Shown here piece after piece: positions 1-4,993 of a stretch of DNA of 5,705 nucleotides (position 1 is its first letter; every line of letters starts with the position of its first letter). The translations under genes and the position numbers were made by a program. The notes under the pieces are model-generated. The model ran no database searches, was not told where the DNA came from, and was given only the letters and a program-made list of their open reading frames with translations. The stretch comes from Firmicutes bacterium UBA6418. Its GTDB lineage: Bacteria > Bacillota > Clostridia > Peptostreptococcales > Anaerovoracaceae. The stretch covers positions 1-5,705 of the forward strand of contig DJPG01000111.1 of NCBI GenBank assembly GCA_002439735.1, in the 5' to 3' direction.

Positions 1-1460
1 TGCCGGTGGATGATCTCTCCGGTTGGCAAGGTGATGGAACCATCCTGCTCCAAGAGAGAGTTGAGGCCCACCAGCACGCCCGGCTGGATGATTGTAGAGG
101 GTTCCTGAATCTCAACTAAGTACCCGTGCTTCAGTGCCTTGACAAACTCCGTTTCCACATAGGTGTAGCTTTGACCGGAATTCTGCTGGTTATCGGCGCG
201 TTTGCTGAGCTCCTGTACCTTTTCCGTGACCTTATCCAGCACGATGCTTATGCAGTCCTGTACGGTTGCTGCCGGATTTTCCACGCCCGTAAGCGCCTGA
301 TAGACGCCGGCAGGGTCATAATCCATATCATCCAAATCGGGGAAATGCATGAGTTTTGCTACATTGGCATAGTTGATGCCACCCATGGACTTGAGTGTTT
401 CACGTTCCCGATCCAATTCCAGATCACCGGTGGATACCGTGTCCGTTTCCGGGAAGATCATGCCAGTGAAGTCAAAAATCTCCGTATTGGCAGAGCAGGT
501 ATACTTCATGTACGGCAGACCAAGTCCGGCCGCAATGGCTTTTGCGCCCATGGTCTTGCCCGTACCGGCAGGCCCGCGAAGAAGGAAGTTCCGCATCTGC
601 ATAGGACGCCCTGTAGTTTTTTGTGCGTGTTTGCAGATGTCCACCACCTCCGGTGGAATGATATACCACTCCGGAAGCTTCGGAATCAGACCCTGCTCCA
701 CCGCGCTCAGCGTACGCCCCGGGGTCAAGGGATATTTTCCAATGAAATCTGTATGCTCTATCACAACGCTTGCCTTTTTGATAACGGCTGGTCCGGTCTT
801 GGCAAAGATCGTGAATTCCCCGGCTGTGACGCTGGTGGGAGCAAAGGAGCCGGAATCCAGCTGTCCCTGTGAGACCCGCATTAGATTTCCGGACTTGTCT
901 ACCGTGATATTGATATGTGCCGGGCAAGTATCATCTTTGATCCTGCGGTAGGCGTTGTCACAGAGAATAGCCATACTTTCGGTCGCCTTTGCCATATCCG
1001 GATAGCCGGAAACGAACTGATCATAATACTCCTGAAAGGTTTCATCGAACTCCGCATCCGACATCAGAAGCGGCATCAAGGCAAAGAATATTGCTGCGCC
1101 GTCCCGCTGGCTCGGATGCGCTACATACTGCTCAATCAGTTCGGTGTTTTTGTCGTAGACGCTGGCAAGAACGCTACCTGACGATGCGTCGAACACAACA
1201 AGGTGGTAGGCGTCCGGACCAACAGATGACTTATACTCCGCTACGCTCTTATATGCATCAATTTGACCGACTGCACCTTCACCAGCTCCGTTCATGCACC
1301 GACATAAAGCGTGTACTGCCTTGATGACGGAACCGCACAAGGTCGATTCCGTCTTCTCACCGTACATAGATGCAACCTTGACCCGCTTATTGGTTACCGT
1401 ATCAAACGGAGGCGGCAGCGAGCGAGAATAGTTGAACAGATTGTTGATTGATACACTCAT
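1..1460 (-). CDS. MoxR/dynein-related AAA ATPase, C-terminus beyond window edge
   Basis: The frame is open from ATG at 1460 to the left edge (486 complete codons), so the C-terminus is missing. Residues 296-303 are a Walker A P-loop, GPAGTGKT, after a hydrophobic-basic strand (FLLR). A conserved-looking FDFTG follows at 329-333, then a segment 'ETEFVKALKHGYLVEIQEP' (436-454) leading into 'GVLVGLNSLLEQDG', which lines up with the Walker B to sensor-1 approach of MoxR/AAA_5 ATPases. In the family the P-loop binds ATP and the protein usually remodels partners, often with a VWA-domain protein encoded next door. Odd points: the Walker B region reads EIQEP rather than hhhhDE, and roughly 90 residues (about 340-430) are inserted between Walker A and Walker B. 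The N-terminal 270 residues resemble no domain I recognise. The SD is AGAAAGGA, and only 24 bp separate it from the upstream membrane-protein gene, so the two are cotranscribed. The AAA assignment is firm; the cellular role is unknown. Confidence 0.88.
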   Translation of the reverse strand, partial: MSVSINNLFNYSRSLPPPFDTVTNKRVKVASMYGEKTESTLCGSVIKAVHALCRCMNGAGEGAVGQIDAYKSVAEYKSSVGPDAYHLVVFDASSGSVLASVYDKNTELIEQYVAHPSQRDGAAIFFALMPLLMSDAEFDETFQEYYDQFVSGYPDMAKATESMAILCDNAYRRIKDDTCPAHINITVDKSGNLMRVSQGQLDSGSFAPTSVTAGEFTIFAKTGPAVIKKASVVIEHTDFIGKYPLTPGRTLSAVEQGLIPKLPEWYIIPPEVVDICKHAQKTTGRPMQMRNFLLRGPAGTGKTMGAKAIAAGLGLPYMKYTCSANTEIFDFTGMIFPETDTVSTGDLELDRERETLKSMGGINYANVAKLMHFPDLDDMDYDPAGVYQALTGVENPAATVQDCISIVLDKVTEKVQELSKRADNQQNSGQSYTYVETEFVKALKHGYLVEIQEPSTIIQPGVLVGLNSLLEQDGSITLPTGEIIHR

Positions 1461-1484
1461 ATTGCGTTATTCCTTTCTGCAGTG

Positions 1485-2231
1485 TTACTGCGTGAAATCA
1501 ATGGTAATGCCGTTTTCTGTATAGCAGCAGTTTTCCATGCCATTGCGCTTCAGCTCCCGGCAGATATCCGGCCAGCTGCCTCGGGCCGGTAGCTCTGCTA
1601 CAGGTATCTCCAACATAGACAGTCCTTGCGCAATGCTTTCATTACACCGTTCATTGAGATCCATGACATGAGCATCCACCCATTCAAAAGCAAGATACTC
1701 ATAATTCTCCGGTGGGGCGTTCTCCGCTGGAGAGTTGTCCACGTTGTCCTCCTTCGCCTCATTGTCCGGCTCCGGCAACTTGACTTCCTCTGTATATGGG
1801 TAAGTCAGGCCACACACCTGAAGACCTCGGACTACAACGATTGCTTCTCGGTATCCGCCGGCACGGTTGAGCAGGATACGAACCTCATTACCTGCCGCAA
1901 TATTGCGCTCAGCATTTGGTGTCTTCCATACCCACCTGGCCTCGGGAAAATCCGCAGCAACCAGTTCTGTGATCCGCTGCTGTACCGCGCCAAAGGTCAT
2001 ATTCTGAAGCTCCTTTACAGTTGCTTCTGCATGAGCAGGCAGCTGTAAAGGGTGAATCTCTTCCACCTTTTTTACCGAGAGAAAGAGAAGCCGTAGTGCG
2101 GCAATAAAGATACCGAGAATCACCAGCAGTAGGATTGGCCATAGTCTGCAAATAAACAGCAGCAGAGCCAATGTTCCCAGTATGGTCAAAATCTCAAAGG
2201 CAATGTGACGCTTGAATTCCTTATTTTTCAT
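1485..2231 (-). CDS. Two-TM membrane protein with cytosolic-type C-domain, unknown function
   Basis: This is a 248-aa protein. An in-frame ATG lies 18 codons upstream (2285), but that stretch overlaps a terminator hairpin and has no good SD, while ATG 2231 follows AGAAAGGAAAACAT; I chose 2231. Two hydrophobic helices lie at about residues 13-29 and 31-51, separated by a very short turn, giving a hairpin membrane anchor with a short basic N-terminus (KNKEFKRH). The soluble remainder has a mixed alpha/beta part (about 65-150, including WVWKTPNAERN and a strand REAIVVVRGLQV), an acidic, Asn/Pro-rich linker (about 152-176) and a C-terminal part (about 178-248) with several Cys (C196, C224, C235, C236). 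I do not recognise the family. It sits 24 bp upstream of the AAA ATPase gene in the same direction, so it may be that ATPase's membrane partner (inference from position only). Confidence 0.85.
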   Translation of the reverse strand: MKNKEFKRHIAFEILTILGTLALLLFICRLWPILLLVILGIFIAALRLLFLSVKKVEEIHPLQLPAHAEATVKELQNMTFGAVQQRITELVAADFPEARWVWKTPNAERNIAAGNEVRILLNRAGGYREAIVVVRGLQVCGLTYPYTEEVKLPEPDNEAKEDNVDNSPAENAPPENYEYLAFEWVDAHVMDLNERCNESIAQGLSMLEIPVAELPARGSWPDICRELKRNGMENCCYTENGITIDFTQ

Positions 2232-2251
2232 ATGTTTTCCTTTCTGAACGC

Positions 2252-2294
2252 AAAAAACGCACATGAGCATCCAAAGGGGACTCATGTGCGTTTT
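2252..2294 (-). terminator. Perfect 14-bp terminator/attenuator hairpin after ssb
   Basis: Arms 2254-2267 and 2281-2294 are perfectly complementary over 14 bp around a 13-nt loop. Read leftward, the stem ends in a run of six U (2257-2252), as in an intrinsic terminator. It begins 30 nt after the ssb stop codon. Read rightward the U tract is only four, so it may terminate weakly in both directions. It lies only about 20 nt before the next gene's ATG with no promoter visible between them, so it may work as a partial terminator (attenuator) for the distal genes. Confidence 0.85.
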
Positions 2295-2324
2295 AATGCG
2301 CCCGATTCACTTGTTGTGCTTCGA

Positions 2325-2801
2325 TTATTCGTCAAAGAACGAATTTACGCCGCCGAAGGGTTCAAAACCGGTGAAATTGCCGGGCATATCTCCGTTGGAA
2401 ACAGCCTTTGGAGATGTAACAGTTGCCTTGGACTGCTCGCCGGTGTCTGCGGACTTCTGCCTTCCTCCGCCGGACGAGCAATACTCGATCTCATCCAGGA
2501 TGACCACCATGGCGCTTTTTTTCTCATGCGTCGAGCTGTCCTCCCAGACATCCTCATCCAAACGGCCGAGGATGTTGATGAATGAGCTCTCCTTGAGCTG
2601 CATCTTTTTGATGCGCTCGCATACCGGGCCAAAAGCCTTTACGGAGATGTTTACCCATCGGGTATTGTTTTCAGCGCGGGTGTCATACACCTTCTTGCCG
2701 ATACGGAACCGAACACTCTCTCCATTTTCAGAGAACTTGAGAGCCGGCGCGCCGTCATATCCCTTGGAGATGACGACATCTGTTGCGATTACCTTGAACA
2801 T
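2325..2801 (-). CDS. ssb: Single-stranded DNA-binding protein (accessory SSB)
   Basis: This is a 158-aa protein, near the usual SSB length. The OB-fold pattern is visible: strand FKVIATDVVISK (2-13), the SVRFRIGKKVYD strand (29-40), the WVNISVKAFGPVCERIKKM block (49-67) matching the family's 'FINVVAWGKLAENVxxYLKKG', FINILGRLDEDVWED (74-88) matching 'VxVEGRLQxRxYED', and VVILDEIEYC (99-108) closing the barrel. A Gly/Ser/Lys-rich low-complexity linker (about 109-140) follows. The C-terminus, FGGVNSFFDE, is aromatic-acidic but lacks the standard DDDLPF-type tip used to recruit partners. It should coat ssDNA during replication, repair or conjugative transfer; the accessory setting favours an element-encoded copy. 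The start has a strong SD (AAAGGAG, 7 nt). Transcription probably comes from the promoter at 2974-3002 by readthrough of the terminator at 2879-2920, or from a weaker extended -10 (TGTTATAGC, minus strand 2839-2831) near a short inverted repeat at 2852-2864. Confidence 0.87.
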   Translation of the reverse strand: MFKVIATDVVISKGYDGAPALKFSENGESVRFRIGKKVYDTRAENNTRWVNISVKAFGPVCERIKKMQLKESSFINILGRLDEDVWEDSSTHEKKSAMVVILDEIEYCSSGGGRQKSADTGEQSKATVTSPKAVSNGDMPGNFTGFEPFGGVNSFFDE

Positions 2802-2878
2802 AAGATACTCCTTTCTTGCAGGTGCTGCCTGCTATAACATGATTTATTTCAACCCATTTTGGGTAGAAATCAGGAAAT

Positions 2879-2920
2879 AAAAAAAGTGCCAACCAACACG
2901 AATGTGTTAATTGACACTTT
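2879..2920 (-). terminator. Intrinsic terminator upstream of ssb (17-bp stem, GU-paired on minus strand)
   Basis: On the minus strand the arms 2920-2904 and 2899-2883 pair over 17 positions with loop ATTC, followed by seven U (2885-2879). Three positions are G.U wobbles in the minus-strand RNA but would be C.A mismatches in plus-strand RNA, so the structure is clearly built for leftward transcripts. It lies 78 nt downstream of the microprotein stop codon and 78 nt upstream of the ssb start. Confidence 0.9.
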
Positions 2921-2967
2921 ATAACCTGAGAACTCTGGTTTTCCGGATTGGAAACCTTGAAACTGAT
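2879..2967 (-). ncRNA. Candidate ~88-nt small RNA or ssb attenuator leader
   Basis: A consensus promoter (2974-3002) predicts a start at about 2967, and an intrinsic terminator ends at 2879. No start codon with an SD lies between them, so the basic product is an RNA of about 88 nt. A first hairpin pairs minus-strand GGTTTCC (2956-2950) with GGAAAACC (2944-2937) around a 5-nt loop, with one bulged A. The terminator hairpin follows. An imperfect palindrome at 2923-2940 shares its AACC with the first hairpin, so alternative folds are possible. The RNA could act in trans, or be the leader of ssb with conditional readthrough. The ends are predicted, and no known RNA family is recognised. Confidence 0.5.
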
Positions 2968-2973
2968 ATTGTT

Positions 2974-3002
2974 ATTATAGCAGGTTCTTCTCTGACAGTC
3001 AA
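2974..3002 (-). promoter_or_regulatory. Consensus sigma-A promoter for the small RNA / ssb
   Basis: On the minus strand the -35 box is TTGACT (3002-2997), followed by a 17-nt spacer and a perfect TATAAT -10 (2979-2974) preceded by TGC (extended -10). The predicted start is about 2967. The -35 box overlaps the TGA stop codon of the 58-aa gene. Confidence 0.82.
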
Positions 3003-3175
3003 TTGCTTTCCTTTGCTTTTGCAGGATGACTTTTCGCCAGCACAGACAGCACGAATTCCAAGGCAAGTTTTACCTTGAGTGAGTCAAACAAACAGTTCCC
3101 GCTTGGAAGAATACCAGCTTCGACTTGAGCCTCCACTTCCTTGACCAATTTGCGGATTTCCTCGACCTCTGTCAT
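2999..3175 (-). CDS. 58-aa helical microprotein, unknown function
   Basis: This short ORF runs from ATG 3175 to TGA 2999. Its start overlaps the stop codon of the upstream two-TM gene in an ATGA arrangement, which indicates translational coupling; an SD-like AAGGGAG (minus strand) lies 18-12 nt upstream, inside the upstream gene. The protein starts MTEVEEIRKLVKEVEAQVEA, an amphipathic, charged helix with a coiled-coil-like heptad feel. A turn (GILPSGN, 21-27) and a second helix (about 29-48, FDSLKVKLALEFVLSVLAK) follow, and it ends in a basic tail. It has no signal peptide and no clear TM segment. I do not recognise a family. A helical hairpin that pairs with the membrane protein encoded just before it is possible, but this is inference. 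Its stop codon is embedded in the -35 box of the next promoter. Confidence 0.7.
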   Translation of the reverse strand: MTEVEEIRKLVKEVEAQVEAGILPSGNCLFDSLKVKLALEFVLSVLAKSHPAKAKESN

Positions 3176-3627
3176 ATCGATTCGCTCCCTTTCAAAACAT
3201 CAATTGCCAAATATGCGCTGAGCCACTGGCACCCCTCGGTCTCATATACCGGTGCATTATTCGCCGCATATACTGTGAGAATATCACCCTCATCAACATT
3301 TCGAAGCTTCCCTATAGTCTGTATTTTCACCGTGTGGCGTTCCGAACGCAAATAGAGTGCTTTGATGCGGCGGCGTACCGGTGTTTTTTCCAGTTTTGTA
3401 CAGCGTCCTTGAATAACCACAATCTGATCGGAAAGTGCTCTATACAAAAGCTGCGATGCGCTGATCCCATAAAAGCCGAAAAAGATAAGAAGGGAAAGGG
3501 ACAAATAGAGGCTCCCCACCAGCAGCAGAGATACAATCAGTAGCAACAGACTCACCAATGCAACTCCACATCTCATTATAATCTGCTTTTGCAGCGGTGG
3601 CGGGATTTTCTTGAATTTTTCCCTCAT
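3172..3627 (-). CDS. Two-TM membrane protein with small C-terminal beta-rich domain
   Basis: This 151-aa protein starts at ATG 3627, chosen because GAGGA lies 6-10 nt upstream at the end of the previous gene. An in-frame GTG at 3639 forms a GTGA overlap with the previous stop and would add four residues, but it has no SD. The N-terminus is basic (REKFKKIPPPLQKQ). Two close hydrophobic segments follow at about 20-38 and 40-61, rich in Leu/Ser. The remaining about 85 residues look like a small beta-rich domain (QIVVIQGRCTKLEK, HTVKIQTIGKL, EGDILTVYAANN), probably cytosolic if both termini are inside. The overall design (helical hairpin plus soluble domain) echoes the 248-aa protein at 1485-2231, though I see no sequence similarity. 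The family is unknown. It is in an operon with the 188-aa gene (8 bp upstream) and overlaps the 58-aa gene by 4 bp. Confidence 0.85.
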   Translation of the reverse strand: MREKFKKIPPPLQKQIIMRCGVALVSLLLLIVSLLLVGSLYLSLSLLIFFGFYGISASQLLYRALSDQIVVIQGRCTKLEKTPVRRRIKALYLRSERHTVKIQTIGKLRNVDEGDILTVYAANNAPVYETEGCQWLSAYLAIDVLKGSESI

Positions 3628-3635
3628 AGTGTTCC

Positions 3636-4202
3636 TCACAATAAAAGAAGTCTCTTTTTCTTCACTAACTGAAGCAGTGCGAAGACGACATCATCCCGTA
3701 CGGCAGCATGCTCCATTTGAGCTTCAAGGATATTATCAAAAATGGTTTCTTTTGTATAAATCGTCTCCGTCAGTGTTTGCCGGTTCTGTTCTCCCAGCAG
3801 GTTCGGGGCAGGGGATATCTGGCGCTCCGACAGAAATACCAACTCCGCCGTGGTAAGCCGGAGACCAGCTTCTGTCAACCAAAGCAGAAGCTCTCTTTGC
3901 TTTATACTCAAAAATGCGCAGATTCCTTTCGCCTTGGCAGGCACCAAGACGCAGCGTGTCAGGACTCGGTATTCTGAAACTAATTCGTCGCTTTCCGCAA
4001 TCTCTACAAGCCCCTGACGAGCCAGCTGATGCAGTGCTTTTTCTTCCAGCACATTCTCCCGTGTCTTTGCAAAGCAGTATCTTCCGTTGAGCCAGAGTGC
4101 CGCCTGTTCTCCGGTAAGCTGAAAGTCCACGCCGCTATGGGTTACGAACAGAAGATCTTCGGTGGAATTTTTGATTACCATGCCTTTGGATATGTACTTC
4201 AT
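3636..4202 (-). CDS. 188-aa soluble protein, unknown; N-terminal half weakly PqqD/winged-helix-like
   Basis: The start is ATG 4202, with a strong SD (AAGGAG, 8 nt). An 18-codon in-frame extension to 4256 would overlap the -35 box and is rejected. The protein is cytosolic with no TM or signal. Residues 1-80 show the layout of a small compact domain: two strands (GMVIKNSTEDLLFVTHSGVD), then TGEQAALWLNG (30-40), then a helix ending LHQLARQGLVEI (58-69). This order vaguely recalls PqqD-like or winged-helix domains; I treat that as a hint only. Residues 90-188 are mainly helical (SIKQRELLLWLTEAG, TTAELVFLSERQISP, DDVVFALLQLVKKKRLLLL), which again could be a winged helix. The very end is basic-hydrophobic (KKKRLLLL). 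It begins the promoter-proximal part of the operon with the two-TM protein and the microprotein. A regulatory or adaptor role is possible but unproven. Confidence 0.83.
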   Translation of the reverse strand: MKYISKGMVIKNSTEDLLFVTHSGVDFQLTGEQAALWLNGRYCFAKTRENVLEEKALHQLARQGLVEIAESDELVSEYRVLTRCVLVPAKAKGICAFLSIKQRELLLWLTEAGLRLTTAELVFLSERQISPAPNLLGEQNRQTLTETIYTKETIFDNILEAQMEHAAVRDDVVFALLQLVKKKRLLLL

Positions 4203-4228
4203 TTTGTTCACTCCTTGCCTGTTCTTTA

Positions 4229-4256
4229 CCCATATTACACGGCGCAGCTGTGTCAA
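4229..4256 (-). promoter_or_regulatory. Probable promoter with internal dyad for the 188-aa gene operon
   Basis: On the minus strand a perfect TTGACA (4256-4251) is followed after 16 nt by TATGGG (4234-4229), a poor -10. The spacer and -35 contain an inverted repeat, ACACGGC/GCTGTGT on the plus strand (4237-4253, 6 of 7 positions). ATTACA occurs twice on the plus strand, at 4234-4239 and 4256-4261, 22 bp (two helical turns) apart. The pattern suggests a regulated promoter rather than a strong constitutive one. Confidence 0.5.
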
Positions 4257-4265
4257 TTACAGCAT

Positions 4266-4655
4266 TTATAGCAGATACATTGCAACAACACACAGAATAA
4301 TAATCAGTAGCATGACCCCTGCTACTGCGGAGATCTTTTTCACCAACTTCATGTCCACACCCTCTTTCAGCTTCCCGGCATCCGCAGGTAGAACATCGTC
4401 ATAGTACCCGTCATACCCATCGTCCTTTGGCGGAAGGGGGTCATCCATTCGGATTTCTGAAATCTTGTCATGCATTTTTCGCGATTTTGGGAAACGGAAT
4501 TCTTGTTCCTTTTTCTTACGCTTTCGCGGTTCAAACCGCTCCTCCGCTGGTTTCCGCTGACCGCTTTTCGCTCCTGACAGCTTTTTCCCGCATTCCATGC
4601 AGAAAGAAGCGGCACCATCGACAAGATCGGCGCCGCAATAGGGACAATATTTCAT
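4266..4655 (-). CDS. Zinc-ribbon protein with C-terminal membrane anchor
   Basis: This is a 129-aa protein from ATG 4655 (SD AAAGGAG, about 7 nt). An in-frame ATG 18 codons upstream lies within the predicted 5' leader but lacks an SD. The N-terminal zinc ribbon has four cysteines, CPYC (4-7) and CMEC (19-22), each pair followed by Gly, as in the small zinc_ribbon domains of many Firmicutes membrane proteins. A strongly basic stretch (about 36-63, including RKRKKK) is followed by an acidic, Tyr/Asp-rich section (about 70-90). One TM helix, about 107-129, ends at the last residue, so the protein is probably C-tail anchored with the zinc ribbon in the cytosol. Zinc binding is inferred from the cysteines. 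The basic segment could contact nucleic acid or membrane lipid. It is the first gene of the leftward train, with its own promoter (4724-4752). The role is unknown. Confidence 0.86.
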   Translation of the reverse strand: MKYCPYCGADLVDGAASFCMECGKKLSGAKSGQRKPAEERFEPRKRKKKEQEFRFPKSRKMHDKISEIRMDDPLPPKDDGYDGYYDDVLPADAGKLKEGVDMKLVKKISAVAGVMLLIIILCVVAMYLL

Positions 4656-4723
4656 ATTCAATGCTCCTTTGGGCAGTATTCGGCATTTAAGCCGTTTCTC
4701 AAGACCCATTGGGGGACAATACG

Positions 4724-4752
4724 ATTATACCACAGCTCCTTTTCCGTGTCAC
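4724..4752 (-). promoter_or_regulatory. Sigma-A promoter for the leftward zinc-ribbon gene
   Basis: On the minus strand: -35 GTGACA (4752-4747, five of six consensus bases), 17-nt spacer, perfect TATAAT -10 (4729-4724) preceded by TGG (extended -10). The predicted start is about 4717, giving a leader of about 62 nt before the ATG at 4655. Confidence 0.75.
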
Positions 4753-4914
4753 CGGCGCGAACATTGCCATTTACTCTGCCATTTTGTAGGACATCTGGAA
4801 CTGCCCTGATGCATAACGCAGCAAGCTCTCTGATAACGCTCGACCAACTTGTATTCTTGGATGGAATATACTTGCCATGCGTTTGTAACTGCTCTTATTT
4901 ACGTGCGTGGCCTC

Positions 4915-4943
4915 TTGACTTAATGGGTAGCTCGCACTATAAT
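4915..4943 (+). promoter_or_regulatory. Consensus sigma-A promoter for the XRE regulator
   Basis: -35 TTGACT (4915-4920), 17-nt spacer and perfect -10 TATAAT (4938-4943). The predicted start is about 4950, inside the 13-bp palindrome at 4948-4960. The leader to the XRE ATG is about 44 nt. Confidence 0.85.
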
Positions 4944-4947
4944 ATGA

Positions 4948-4960
4948 GTAATTAAATTAC
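4948..4960. promoter_or_regulatory. Perfect 13-bp palindrome over XRE start site, candidate autoregulatory operator
   Basis: GTAATTAAATTAC is a perfect 6-1-6 inverted repeat that spans the predicted +1 of the XRE promoter, a typical place for a repressor dimer to block transcription. The sequence is AT-rich, so chance cannot be excluded. Confidence 0.5.
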
Positions 4961-4993
4961 ACGCGCTTTGGCTGAAGAAGGGGAAAACGAAGG

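Larger units (their letters stand above)
4656..4993. other. Divergent intergenic control region (338 bp)
   Basis: No convincing gene lies here. It holds the leftward promoter of the zinc-ribbon gene (4724-4752) and the rightward promoter of the XRE gene (4915-4943). Between them is about 160 bp that includes the heptamer ATAACGC twice in the same direction (4813-4819 and 4833-4839), 20 bp apart. A weak short stem (CGGC/GCCG, minus strand) sits in the zinc-ribbon leader at about 4681-4694. A 35-codon minus-strand ORF (4878-4771) has no SD and is not called. Confidence 0.7.

Noticed and set aside
472..927. Minus-strand 151-codon frame within the ATPase gene
   Set aside because: It is out of frame with the ATPase, is Arg/Ser/Gly-rich, and contains only frame-shifted versions of the real motifs.
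126..951. Long plus-strand open frames over the ATPase gene
   Set aside because: They lie antisense to the intact ATPase frame, have no SD, and translate to compositionally odd, motif-free protein; the minus strand shows the P-loop.
2755..3066. Minus-strand 103-codon ORF between the microprotein and ssb
   Set aside because: It runs through the consensus promoter and the intrinsic terminator and into ssb in another frame; no SD and no domain-like sequence.
4771..4878. 35-codon minus-strand ORF in the divergent region
   Set aside because: Its protein looks plausible, but it has no SD or visible promoter and is too short to support from sequence alone. It could be a gene remnant.
4229..4930. 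ATGGGT hexamer near the XRE, zinc-ribbon, 188-aa and ssb promoters, as a shared regulatory word
   Set aside because: The hexamer also occurs at least six times inside coding sequence (for example near 370, 1677, 1797, 2651, 4136 and 4415), so it is not promoter-specific.
4746..4955. 69-codon plus-strand ORF in the divergent region
   Set aside because: It spans both XRE promoter boxes, has no SD, and is rich in Ser/Leu/Cys with no domain pattern.
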